The position numbers and the translations under genes are program-made. From assembly GCA_022843805.1 (NCBI GenBank), contig JALHMY010000049.1, positions 1 through 64,000 of the forward strand: a DNA stretch of 64,000 nt, written 5' to 3'. The notes below the pieces were generated by a model. That model did no database searches. It was not told the origin of the DNA and worked only from the letters and a program-made list of their open reading frames with translations. Origin of the DNA: Fuerstiella sp. (GTDB lineage Bacteria; Planctomycetota; Planctomycetia; Planctomycetales; Planctomycetaceae). Below are positions 29,201-38,339 of the stretch, in pieces (positions within the stretch are counted from its first letter, which is position 1; each line of letters opens with the position of its first letter).

Positions 29201-29694
29201 GGGCGGGCGGCGATGCTGCAGATCCGCTCAACGCATGGCAGGTCGCCCTGGAAGGAGGAAATGCAGAACGTGGTCGCAGTCTGGTTGTCAGTCATGCCGT
29301 CGCACAGTGCATTCGCTGTCATACGGTCGATGCTCGCGGCGGTACTGCCGGACCCGACCTGTCAGCAGTTGCCAGCAAGGAACGAAATGTGGGTCGCCGA
29401 TATCTGCTCGAATCCATGATCCTGCCCAGCGCGAAAATTGCCAAAGGATTTGGAACCGTCACACTGGTTCTGGACAGCGGAAAACTCGTCGCCGGCACGG
29501 TGAAGGACGAAGACGCAGAGTCGCTGACGCTTGTCACTCCTCAGAACGAAACAATTCGAATCGCTCGCGATACGATCGACGAACAGTCTGCAACCACGTC
29601 CGCCATGCCGACGATGACCAGAGCTCTCACGCTGCGTGAGATCCGCGATCTGGTTGAGTACCTTTCGACACTGACGAAGAAAAGTGCACCCTGA
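26275..29694 (+). CDS. PVC-type HEAT-repeat protein with C-terminal cytochrome c
   Basis: A 1139-residue secreted protein of the planctomycete membrane-bound dehydrogenase/heme-binding type. The start at 26275 is preferred (GGAAGAG about eight bases upstream; signal-like [17 protein letters not shown] follows); the frame is open from 26170. Residues about 65-420 form the beta-propeller part ([61 protein letters not shown]). Residues about 500-950 are HEAT-like repeats. The C-terminus is a cytochrome c domain with CIRCH at residues 1012-1016. A role in periplasmic oxidation of sugars or polysaccharide products is commonly proposed but not proven. No neighbouring genes form an operon with it. 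Confidence 0.92.
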   Translation: [1139 protein letters not shown]

Positions 29695-29740
29695 CAGATC
29701 GTTGTCTCAATGACGCCGATCATCAGTCATCACGACTGAC

Positions 29741-30244
29741 TCACATATCGATCTGTCGGGCTCGGGCTTCGATTTGCTCCAGACTGAAGAAAGTGCCTGT
29801 TCCCGATCCCGGACATACTTCACAAACTCTCTGCCATGCAGCCGGGCTTTCGAGATGAGAGTTCCAGAACGGCCACGTCCGGCATTGGACGGGTCGTGAT
29901 CGATAGACTTTGCAATGGCGTGTGGCCGGGTCAAAGAATGTGCAGTCGCCGTTTTCATATTCCGTCAGGGAAACCCGGCCTCGAACAATTCGAGTATGAA
30001 ACAGACGGATTTCTCCAATCGGCTTGTCCAGATATTCGGCGATCTGCTGCAATTCTTCGTCAGTTACCCAGACAACTCCAGGGGCTCCCGTGCAGCAGTC
30101 TCCGCACTGACTGCAGGTAAAGTTCAGGCCTTCCTGATACCATGGGCCTGAGCTTTCGGCCTGTGAACCCTCGGCCTGTGAACCCTCAGGCTGTAAACCA
30201 TGGGCAGATGAAGTCGCTGATTCGGGTTGTTCCTGATTGCTCAC
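29741..30244 (-). CDS. YkgJ-family cysteine cluster protein
   Basis: A 167-residue YkgJ-type protein, likely a zinc or iron-sulfur binding protein of unknown role. It has the CxxCxxCC cluster (CSQCGDCC, residues about 44-51), then GAPGVVWVTDEELQQIA, YENGDCTFFDPATRHCKVY and RPVQCRTWPFW, all typical. The start is GTG at 30244 with AGGA about eight bases upstream. Residues 17-31 hold a short tandem repeat (PEGSQAEGSQAE) from an 18-bp duplication. It is convergent with the HEAT/cytochrome gene and lies 75 bases downstream of an RND permease gene on the same strand. Confidence 0.88.
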   Translation of the reverse strand: MSNQEQPESATSSAHGLQPEGSQAEGSQAESSGPWYQEGLNFTCSQCGDCCTGAPGVVWVTDEELQQIAEYLDKPIGEIRLFHTRIVRGRVSLTEYENGDCTFFDPATRHCKVYRSRPVQCRTWPFWNSHLESPAAWQRVCEVCPGSGTGTFFSLEQIEARARQIDM

Positions 30245-30318
30245 GTGATCGATCCTGCAGAAATACTGACTTTTAACGGCTGAACGCTGATCTTAACCAG
30301 AATTCGTCTGACACGAAA

Positions 30319-33300
30319 TCAGGCAGTACGAGATGCACGCCAGTTTGCCAGTCTTTGGATCACATAGAAGAAGACCGGGGTGAGCAGAATTCCGAAGAGC
30401 GTCACTCCTGCCATGCCCGCGAATACCGCCGTGCCCAGAGTCCGCCGCATTTCTGCTCCGGCCCCTTCGCCAAGAACGAGCGGGACGACCCCGAAAATGA
30501 ACGCGAACGACGTCATAATAATGGGTCGCAGTCGCAGCCTGCAGGCATCCAGTGTCGCCCGAAAAACGCTGACGCCCTCATCATTTCGAGCACGTGCGTA
30601 TTCGACAATCAAAATCGCATTCTTACAGGCCAGCCCCACAAGAACCACGAACCCGATCTGGGTGAAAATGTTAATGTCCATGCCGGCAAGGATAATACCA
30701 ACAATCGAACAGAGCAGGCACATTGGCACAACCAGAATAACGGCCAGCGGCAGTGTCCAGCTTTCATATTGCGCGGCCAGCACAAGAAAGACGAGTACCA
30801 CCGCAAGCAGAAACGCATACATCGCCGTGTTGCCCGCCATCTGCTGCAGGAAAGCCAGCTCAGTAAATTCGGCTCGCATTGATGGTGCCAGATTCCGGTC
30901 AGCCACCTGTTTCAGTGAATCGATCGCTTCCCCGGAACTCGCTCCCATCGCCGCATCAGCGTTGATAAACGCAGCCTGATACAGGTTGTGTCGAACGATC
31001 ATCAGCGGGCCTGTCACCGGCTTAATGCTGATGAAGCTCGCCAGAGGAACACTGCCCGCTGACGGAGATGTGACGTACATTCGCTGCAGATCGTTTGTTT
31101 TCATCCGATATTTGGCATCTGCCTGAACGTTCACCTGCCATGTACGCCCAAAGCGATTGAAATCATTCACATACAGAGAACCAAAATTGACCTGCAATGC
31201 CCCAAAGACATCCGCCAGAGACAGTCCCATTTTCTTAACGGCGTCGCGATCGATGTTCAGCTGCTGCCATGTTGTGTTCGCCCGAAAGCTGCAAAACAAA
31301 TCCCGAAGTTTCGGATGCTCAAACCCTTCACTGACAATCGTCTGGCTGATCGACTCCAGCATATCAAGCCCGTTGTCTCCGCGGTCCTGAATGACGATCC
31401 TGAAGCCGCTGGCCGTTCCCAGTCCTTCAATCGGCGGGGCGCCAAGGATATTGATATCGGCATTGTCAATTTCCTTTTCGAACACCTTCTTCAACGCTTC
31501 ACTGATACTGTCGGCGGACCGCCCAAAAGGTACTCGGTCGTGAAATTCGTCCAGCATCACATACATGGATCCAAAATTGGGTGCGTTGGCATTCAGCAGT
31601 AAAGACTGCCCGGACACAGCGACCGTATGTCGCACTCCGTCTACTTCTCCGGCCAGCCGTTCAATGCGTCGCATGATCTGCTGAGTTCGCTCGAGCGAGG
31701 CTGAGTCTGCCAGGCGAACGTTCAGAACAAGGTAACCCTTGTCCTGCGAGGGAATGAAGCCTGACGGAGTGATCTGAAACAGATGGTATGTTCCATAAAT
31801 CATGGCCGCGTAAACCATCAGGACCAGAACGCTGCCTTTCAGCAGCCAGCCCACGGTGCCCACATAAACGTCGGTGGCATAGTTGAAAGCTCGATTGAAT
31901 GCAGTGAAGGCGATCGACAGCACTCGATTGATGATGCGGCTTCCCGCCCAGATAACAGCGAGGCCTGCGATGGCCCCGATCCATGGCCACCACACGGCAC
32001 TGACGTTCTGCAACATCAATGCCTGATCGGCCTGATCCTTCAGCCACGGCCCGCCGATCGCATATCCAAACCAGGCGCCCAGTATTCCCAGGCCGGCTCC
32101 CGGCAGGGCTTCATGGTGGCGACCACCTTCGCGGGGTCGCAGCAGCAGCACGGCCAGTGCCGGGCTGAGCGTCAGCGAATTGAAGGCGGAAATGACGGTC
32201 GAGATTGCAATAGTAACGGCAAACTGCCGAAAGAACTGCCCCACAACTCCGCTGATGAAAGCACAGGGAATAAACACGGCCGACAGTACAAGTCCCACCG
32301 CGATCACTGGCCCGGCGACCATATCCATCGCAAGAATGGCGGCATCCCGGGGGGCCATCCCCTGCTCAATATTGTGCTCAACGGCTTCCACCACCACGAT
32401 CGCATCGTCCACAACGATCCCGACTGCCAGTACGAGACCAAAAAGTGTGAGCGCATTGAGGCTGAATCCAAATGCTGCCATCGCAGCAAATGTACCCACG
32501 ATCGCCACCGGCACGGCGACCAGCGGAATGATGGCCGGTCGCCAGCCCTGAAGAAACACGAGTACAACAATCGCCACCAGAATAACGGCATCCCTCAGTG
32601 CCACGAAAACTTCTCTGACGGATTCGCGAATAAACGGAGTTGTGTCATAAACAATGGCATAGTCCAGGCCAGCCGGGAAGCGAGTTTTCAGATCCTCCAT
32701 CTTGGCTCGAACCTCAGCAGCTGTTTCCAGCGCATTTGATCCGGGAAGCTGGTAAATCGACAGCGCGATGGATGGCTGAGTATCCAGAGTACAGTCCTGG
32801 TCATAAGCCATGGCCCCCAGTTCCATCCGGGCCACATCACGCAGACGAACCATTCGTCCCTCACCATCCGACCGAACAACCATATCGCCAAACTGCTCTT
32901 CGCCAGTGAGTCGTCCCAGCGTTGTCATCGTGTACTGAAAGACCTGTCCGTCAGTTGTGGGCTGCTGACCAATCTGGCCTGCGGCCACCTGAGTATTCTG
33001 CTGTTCAATCGCTCTCAGTACATCCTGAGTACTGATCTGACGGATCGCCATCTGCTGGGGATCCAGCCAGATTCGCATGCTGTAGTCGCGCTGTCCCAGA
33101 AACGAAATGTCGCCGACGCCTTCCACGCGAGACAATTCATCTCGCATCTGAATGGTCGCATAGTTGCTGAGATAAAGATTGTCACGAGAGCCGTCGGGAG
33201 AATACAGATTGACAATCATCAGCACGCCCGGTGCTTTCTTCTTGACCGTCACTCCGCGACGCTGAACGAGTTCCGGCAGCGTGGGCTGAGCGAGTGCCAC

Positions 33301-33633
33301 TCGGTTTTGCACAAGGACCTGAGCCAGATTCAGGTCGGTGCCGGATGCAAACGTTACTGTCAGAGTATATGTTCCATCGTTGGTGCACTGCGACGACATG
33401 TAGAGCATGTCCTCGACACCATTCACCTGCTGTTCGATGGGTGCCGCAACTGTATCGGCGACGACGCGTGAATTGGCCCCCGGATACATTGTGGAGACTT
33501 CCACAGTAGGCGGTGCAATCTCCGGATACTGAGTGATCGGCAGTGTGAACGCCGCAATACCGCCAGCCAGTGTGATCACAACGGACAACACTGTGGCAAA
33601 AATCGGACGATCAATAAAAAAGCGGGAGAACAT
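30319..33633 (-). CDS. RND efflux permease (HAE1 family)
   Basis: A 1104-residue AcrB-type inner-membrane pump driven by proton flow. It has the family N-terminus (MFSRFFIDRPIFATVLSVV, then TLPITQYPEIAPPTVEVS), the TM4 proton-relay Asp pair at residues 409-410 (GIVVDDAIVVVE) and the TM10 Lys near 1004 (GLACKNAILIVEYA). Unlike usual members, an insert of about 60-70 residues with two extra hydrophobic stretches lies in the central linker between TM6 and TM7 (around WFGYAIGGPWL and WPWIGAIAGLAVIWAGS). It is last in the adaptor-permease-permease operon, 15 bases after the preceding permease gene. Confidence 0.95.
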   Translation of the reverse strand: MFSRFFIDRPIFATVLSVVITLAGGIAAFTLPITQYPEIAPPTVEVSTMYPGANSRVVADTVAAPIEQQVNGVEDMLYMSSQCTNDGTYTLTVTFASGTDLNLAQVLVQNRVALAQPTLPELVQRRGVTVKKKAPGVLMIVNLYSPDGSRDNLYLSNYATIQMRDELSRVEGVGDISFLGQRDYSMRIWLDPQQMAIRQISTQDVLRAIEQQNTQVAAGQIGQQPTTDGQVFQYTMTTLGRLTGEEQFGDMVVRSDGEGRMVRLRDVARMELGAMAYDQDCTLDTQPSIALSIYQLPGSNALETAAEVRAKMEDLKTRFPAGLDYAIVYDTTPFIRESVREVFVALRDAVILVAIVVLVFLQGWRPAIIPLVAVPVAIVGTFAAMAAFGFSLNALTLFGLVLAVGIVVDDAIVVVEAVEHNIEQGMAPRDAAILAMDMVAGPVIAVGLVLSAVFIPCAFISGVVGQFFRQFAVTIAISTVISAFNSLTLSPALAVLLLRPREGGRHHEALPGAGLGILGAWFGYAIGGPWLKDQADQALMLQNVSAVWWPWIGAIAGLAVIWAGSRIINRVLSIAFTAFNRAFNYATDVYVGTVGWLLKGSVLVLMVYAAMIYGTYHLFQITPSGFIPSQDKGYLVLNVRLADSASLERTQQIMRRIERLAGEVDGVRHTVAVSGQSLLLNANAPNFGSMYVMLDEFHDRVPFGRSADSISEALKKVFEKEIDNADINILGAPPIEGLGTASGFRIVIQDRGDNGLDMLESISQTIVSEGFEHPKLRDLFCSFRANTTWQQLNIDRDAVKKMGLSLADVFGALQVNFGSLYVNDFNRFGRTWQVNVQADAKYRMKTNDLQRMYVTSPSAGSVPLASFISIKPVTGPLMIVRHNLYQAAFINADAAMGASSGEAIDSLKQVADRNLAPSMRAEFTELAFLQQMAGNTAMYAFLLAVVLVFLVLAAQYESWTLPLAVILVVPMCLLCSIVGIILAGMDINIFTQIGFVVLVGLACKNAILIVEYARARNDEGVSVFRATLDACRLRLRPIIMTSFAFIFGVVPLVLGEGAGAEMRRTLGTAVFAGMAGVTLFGILLTPVFFYVIQRLANWRASRTA

Positions 33634-33648
33634 GCTTGCGGGCCTGTG

Positions 33649-36600
33649 TCATTCTTTGCCGACAGAAACAGGATCTTCGGTCATCGCGCGGGATGGTGCT
33701 CTCCCGGGAGGATGTTTGGGCCCTGCTGCCATCGAAGACAACATGGATCGCACCGGACGACGAATAAATCGCACACTTAGAATTTCCATCATCAGTCGGC
33801 CCGTTCTTCCTGCCAGCCCCGCAGAAAAGAAATGCCAGTGTGAGGCATGATCAACGACCAGAAAGAAGACGGGGGTCAGGAAAATGCCAAAGATTGTGAC
33901 ACCCAGCATCCCGCTGAAAACAGCTGTTCCCAGAGCTCGACGCATTTCAAATCCGGCTCCGTTGGCAGTAACCAGGGGGACCACGCCCAGAATGAAGGCA
34001 AACGATGTCATCAGAATCGGTCGGAGACGGAGCCGACAGGCCTCCAGAATCGACTGGTGCAGCTCGACGCCCGAATCCCTGCGAAGCTTGGCAAATTCAA
34101 CAATCAGAATCGCGTTTTTGCAGGCCAGACCAATCAGTACGACAAACCCAATCTGAGTGAAAATATTGATATCCATTTTTGCCGTTGCTACGCCCGCAAT
34201 CGAACACAGCACGCACATGGGAACAACCAGAATCACGGCCAGCGGCAGTGACCAGCTTTCATACAATGCTGCCAGCACAAGAAATACAAAAATAACGGAG
34301 AAGACAAACAGCAGCAGTCCTGTACTGCCGGACGTGCGCTCCAGCCATGAAAGTTCAGTCCATTCCGCTGCCATCGTTGCCGGCAGCTCTCGGACGGCGA
34401 GCTCCTCCAGAATGCGAATTCCTTCACCACTGCTGACCCCGGGCGCCACATTTCCGGTGATGGATGTGGCCGGATACATGTTGTAGCGAGTAATCATCAG
34501 AGGGCCACCAATGGTTCTGACGCTGGCCACTGATCCCAGTGGTACCATCTGTCCCCGCCGATTACGCACCCGAAGCTTTCGCACGTCTTCCGGACGGTCA
34601 CGAAACTGCCCGTCAGCCTGCACCACAACCTGCCATGTCCGCCCATACATATTGAAGTCGTTAACGTAGCGAGAACCCAGATATCCCTGCAAAGTCCCAA
34701 AGACATCATTCAGGCTCAGCCCGGCAGAAAGACAGGCATCGCGATCCACGTCCACGTACAACTGCGGAGCATTCACATTGAACGCGCTGAACAGACCCTT
34801 CAGCTGAGGCTGTTCGTTGCCGACTTTAATCAGCTGGTCAGTTTGTTCCTGCAAGGTCTTCAGACCGGCATCGCCTCGATCTTCCACCATCAGCTTCATG
34901 CCACCGGCACGACCCAGACCTGAAACCGCGGGCGGCGGAGAAATCGTTACAGTCGCCTCCGGAATACTCGCGCCATACTGTTTCAGCAGGGATTCCTGAA
35001 TTGCGCTGGCTGTCGTTTCCGGAGTTGTGCGTTCATTGAATGGAGCAAGAATGATAAACATTGAACAGAAGTTCGATGCGCGTGCTCCCAGCTGGAATGA
35101 ATTGCCTGCGATGGAATTCACATTTCTGACGCCCGGAGTATCCAGTGCGATTCGTTCAATCTTTGCCAGTGTCTTCAGAGTTCTCTCAGCGGCTGTCGCA
35201 TCAGGCAGTTGCACGCTGCAGACCAGATAGCCTTTATCCTGCGAAGGGATAAATCCGGTTGGCAGCGATTGAAATCCAAACCATGTCAGTCCCAGAAGGC
35301 CGCCATAGACCAGCAGGACGAGCAATGGGACTCGAAGCAGCCGGGATGTTGCCCGAGTGTATCCGCTGATGGATTTTTTGACCCCAAAATTGAACAGACG
35401 GAAAAACCAGCCGAACAGGAAATCGATCAGCCTGGTCAGCCAGTCGCGGTCAGCGTGACGGGGTCGAAGTAACAACGCCGCCAGAGCGGGACTCAGCGTT
35501 AGCGAATTGATCGTGGAAATGACCGTCGAAATGGCAATGGTCAGGGCAAACTGGCGAAAAAACTGGCCAACGATCCCGGAAACAAACGCACAGGGGATAA
35601 AAACGGCGGACAGCACCAGTCCCACGGCAATCACCGGGCCAGCCACCTCATCCATCGCGTGAATCGCTGCTTCGCGTGGTGCCATACCCCGTTCGATGTA
35701 CTGTTCGACCGCTTCAACAACCACGATCGCATCGTCAACAACAATACCAATCGCCAGGACAAGTCCGAACAGAGTCAGATTGTTCAGACTGAAGCCGGCC
35801 ACAGCCATCGCGGCAAAAGTGCCGACAACGGCCACAGGAACCGCAATCAGTGGAATGATGGCGGGCCGCCATCCCTGCAGAAAGACAAGTACTACCAGAG
35901 CCACAAGAATGACGGCATCCCGCAGTGACTTAAAGACTTCGTGGATCGATTCACGAATAAACGGAGTGGTGTCGTAACCCGTTTCAAAAATGACGCCTTC
36001 CGGAAAATCAACCGACAGCTCCTGCATTTTGGACTTCACCAAATCGGCCGTCTCAAGAGCATTTGCATTCGGAAGCTGAAAGATCGCAAGGCCTACCGTC
36101 GGCTTCTGATTAAATCGATTGTTGGTTTCTTCAACGCGGGCAGCCACTTCAACCCGGCCAATATCGCCAATCCGCAGAATTCGGCCATCCTCTGTCGTCC
36201 GCACGATGATGTTGGCAAACTCTTCCGGTGTACCAAGTCGCCCCTCAACGGTCAGCGGGATCTGCCACTGCTGGCCGGACGTTGCAGGCGGCTGGCCCAG
36301 CTGACCCAGTGCAACTTCCGTATTCTGCTCCCGAACAGCAGCCAGAACGTCAGAGACCGCAAGTCCCCGAGCTGCCAGCTTGTCCGGATCCAGCCAGACT
36401 CGCATACTGTAGTCCCGCTGCCCAAACACCCTCACTTCGCTCACACCCCGAAGTCGGCTGAGCTCATCCAGCAGCTGAAGACGCGCATAATTGCTGAGAT
36501 ACAGCTGGTCATAAGTACCATCGGGTGAATTCAAACTGACCGTCAGCAGAATGTCGGGCGACCGTTTACGAGTGGTGACGCCGGTGCGGCGAACAACTTC

Positions 36601-36960
36601 CGGCAGCGACGGCAGCGCCAAACTCACTCGATTCTGCACGAGCACCTGAGCCAGATTCAGGTCCACACCGGGTTTGAATGTCACTGTCAATGCATATGAC
36701 CCATCGTTTGTGCTGGATGAGTTCATATACATCATGTCTTCGACACCGTTCACCTGCTGCTCAATGGGAGCAGCCACAGTTTCGGCTACCGTCTGAGCAC
36801 TCGCTCCTGGATAATTGCAGCCGACTTCGACCGTCGGAGGTGCGATCGGCGGATACTGTGCCAGCGGCAGCTGATACAGCGCAATGGCACCAATCATCGT
36901 GATCACAATCGAGATCACGGAGGCAAAGATGGGGCGATCAATAAAGAAACGGGAAAACAC
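33649..36960 (-). CDS. RND efflux permease (HAE1 family)
   Basis: A 1103-residue AcrB-type permease starting with GTG at 36960 (VFSRFFIDRPIFASVISIV read as Met). The TM4 Asp pair is at residues 409-410 and the TM10 Lys at 948. The central region has no large insert, but the C-terminus carries about 55 extra residues after TM12 (ending RAPSRAMTEDPVSVGKE), Arg- and Pro-rich and probably cytoplasmic. It lies 28 bases after the adaptor stop and 15 bases before the second permease. Two different permeases behind one adaptor recall the MdtABC arrangement. Confidence 0.95.
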   Translation of the reverse strand: MFSRFFIDRPIFASVISIVITMIGAIALYQLPLAQYPPIAPPTVEVGCNYPGASAQTVAETVAAPIEQQVNGVEDMMYMNSSSTNDGSYALTVTFKPGVDLNLAQVLVQNRVSLALPSLPEVVRRTGVTTRKRSPDILLTVSLNSPDGTYDQLYLSNYARLQLLDELSRLRGVSEVRVFGQRDYSMRVWLDPDKLAARGLAVSDVLAAVREQNTEVALGQLGQPPATSGQQWQIPLTVEGRLGTPEEFANIIVRTTEDGRILRIGDIGRVEVAARVEETNNRFNQKPTVGLAIFQLPNANALETADLVKSKMQELSVDFPEGVIFETGYDTTPFIRESIHEVFKSLRDAVILVALVVLVFLQGWRPAIIPLIAVPVAVVGTFAAMAVAGFSLNNLTLFGLVLAIGIVVDDAIVVVEAVEQYIERGMAPREAAIHAMDEVAGPVIAVGLVLSAVFIPCAFVSGIVGQFFRQFALTIAISTVISTINSLTLSPALAALLLRPRHADRDWLTRLIDFLFGWFFRLFNFGVKKSISGYTRATSRLLRVPLLVLLVYGGLLGLTWFGFQSLPTGFIPSQDKGYLVCSVQLPDATAAERTLKTLAKIERIALDTPGVRNVNSIAGNSFQLGARASNFCSMFIILAPFNERTTPETTASAIQESLLKQYGASIPEATVTISPPPAVSGLGRAGGMKLMVEDRGDAGLKTLQEQTDQLIKVGNEQPQLKGLFSAFNVNAPQLYVDVDRDACLSAGLSLNDVFGTLQGYLGSRYVNDFNMYGRTWQVVVQADGQFRDRPEDVRKLRVRNRRGQMVPLGSVASVRTIGGPLMITRYNMYPATSITGNVAPGVSSGEGIRILEELAVRELPATMAAEWTELSWLERTSGSTGLLLFVFSVIFVFLVLAALYESWSLPLAVILVVPMCVLCSIAGVATAKMDINIFTQIGFVVLIGLACKNAILIVEFAKLRRDSGVELHQSILEACRLRLRPILMTSFAFILGVVPLVTANGAGFEMRRALGTAVFSGMLGVTIFGIFLTPVFFLVVDHASHWHFFSAGLAGRTGRLMMEILSVRFIRRPVRSMLSSMAAGPKHPPGRAPSRAMTEDPVSVGKE

Positions 36961-36988
36961 GGCGTCTCACAAATCAGCAGTTATTAAA

Positions 36989-38194
36989 TTATCCCTTCGC
37001 ACCAGTCGAGCTGCTCGCCGGACCTGCTTCTTCCGCAGGCAATCCCCGCAATTTCGGCCTGACTTCGGTATTGCGCCGCAAACGCTGCAGACCTGTGACG
37101 ACAACCCGGTCACTCGCCGTTATTCCCGAACGGATGACGCGGCGATCGGCCATCAGAGGACCAAGCTCCACAGGCCGAGCTTCAACAAAACTCTTGTCCT
37201 CCCGGTCCGCCACCACATAGACAAATGGCCGACCCTGATCAGACGCCAGAGACTCTTCCGGGATCAGCAGTGAAGGCTCCGCTCCCCCAATTGGATAACG
37301 CACCCGCACAAACATGCCCGGTGAAAGAAGCCCGTCGGCATTGTCTACTGTCGCCCGAACTCGCAGCGTTCCCGTGGCAGAATCCAGCTGGTTGTCAAGA
37401 AAATCGACTCGCCCCGAAAGCATGAATTCATCGGAATCGGCGAGTGCAATCTGAACCGTCACTTCACTGGTCATCGCGGATGTCATTGTGCCACGATCCG
37501 CCATGCGGCGCAGTCGAAGCACTGATCGCTCATCCATGTCAAAATACACGTGCAGCTGATCCAGCGACAGGATGGTCGCCAGGGCAGTCTGATCGGCGGC
37601 AACAAGATTTCCGACGTCCACCAGCCGCCTGCCAATGCGACCACTTAACGGCGCTGTCACACTGGTAAACTGCAGATTCAGCGATGCCAGTTCATGAGAT
37701 GCACGAGCAGCAGCAAGAGACGCTTGAGCTTCATCCAGATCAAACTGAGCAGCTTCGAAGTCTTCCTGAGAAATCGCGTTCTTGCCTCGCAGTTCCTGGG
37801 CGCGTCGCACCTGCCCTGAAACCCGTCCAATCCTCGCCTCAAACTGTGCAATCGCAGCAGCCGTTCGCTGCTCCTCTGCAACAAACGGACGATCGTCAAG
37901 CTTGAAGAGCAAATCACCCTTATTAACCTTCGCGCCGTCTTCAAAATTCACCTGATCCAGACGACCACTGACTCTGGCACGCAGCTCAATCGTCTCCGTG
38001 GCAGATGTCCGACCCGTGAACTCTTCAAACTCGGTCACATCGTCTGCTGTCGGGAGGACGTACAGCACCGACATCGGTGGAGGTGGTTCAGGCTTCTTCG
38101 CCTCAGCACTGCACCCCGACAGGCACACCAGCGCTGCCACACAGATGAAAGCTGGGGCAGGGGAAACGAATACGGCTGCCATAAGACGTGGCAT
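36989..38194 (-). CDS. RND efflux periplasmic adaptor (membrane fusion protein)
   Basis: A 401-residue HlyD/AcrA-type adaptor. A lipoprotein signal is visible (FICVAALVCLSGCSAE, lipobox LSGC), so it would be anchored by lipid in the periplasm. Beta-barrel and lipoyl parts flank a coiled-coil hairpin (residues about 110-185). Typical motifs: VSGRLDQVNFEDGAKVNKGDLLFKLD, LQFTSVTAPLSGRIGRRLVDVGNLV, and GTLRVRATVDN then LLSPGMFVRVR. The start is unclear: TTG at 38200, ATG at 38194 or ATG at 38182; no good ribosome binding site. The first gene of the operon, facing a TetR gene across an operator-like palindrome. Confidence 0.92.
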   Translation of the reverse strand: MPRLMAAVFVSPAPAFICVAALVCLSGCSAEAKKPEPPPPMSVLYVLPTADDVTEFEEFTGRTSATETIELRARVSGRLDQVNFEDGAKVNKGDLLFKLDDRPFVAEEQRTAAAIAQFEARIGRVSGQVRRAQELRGKNAISQEDFEAAQFDLDEAQASLAAARASHELASLNLQFTSVTAPLSGRIGRRLVDVGNLVAADQTALATILSLDQLHVYFDMDERSVLRLRRMADRGTMTSAMTSEVTVQIALADSDEFMLSGRVDFLDNQLDSATGTLRVRATVDNADGLLSPGMFVRVRYPIGGAEPSLLIPEESLASDQGRPFVYVVADREDKSFVEARPVELGPLMADRRVIRSGITASDRVVVTGLQRLRRNTEVRPKLRGLPAEEAGPASSSTGAKG

Positions 38195-38241
38195 AGACAA
38201 CGACCGGCAAAAATCGGGAGGAAACTCAGGCAGGAATAAAA

Positions 38242-38263
38242 TGACTGACTGGTCAGTCAGTCA
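38242..38263. promoter_or_regulatory. Near-perfect palindromic TetR operator
   Basis: A 22-bp near-perfect palindrome, half-sites TGACTGACTG and CAGTCAGTCA, in the 145-bp gap between the adaptor gene and the divergent TetR gene. Position and symmetry fit a binding site for that regulator. An AT-rich TATATAAAT at about 38314 may be part of the tetR promoter. Confidence 0.75.
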
Positions 38264-38339
38264 CCATAGTGGTAGGATAGAAAAGGTATAGGCTGTTTTC
38301 AATCAGCTTTTTTATATAAATGAGCGAGGTTGACTGGTA

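Noticed and set aside
31783-32739. A 318-codon plus-strand frame inside the first RND permease
   Set aside because: Antisense to a permease with all catalytic residues intact; rich in His, Asn and Arg without any domain.
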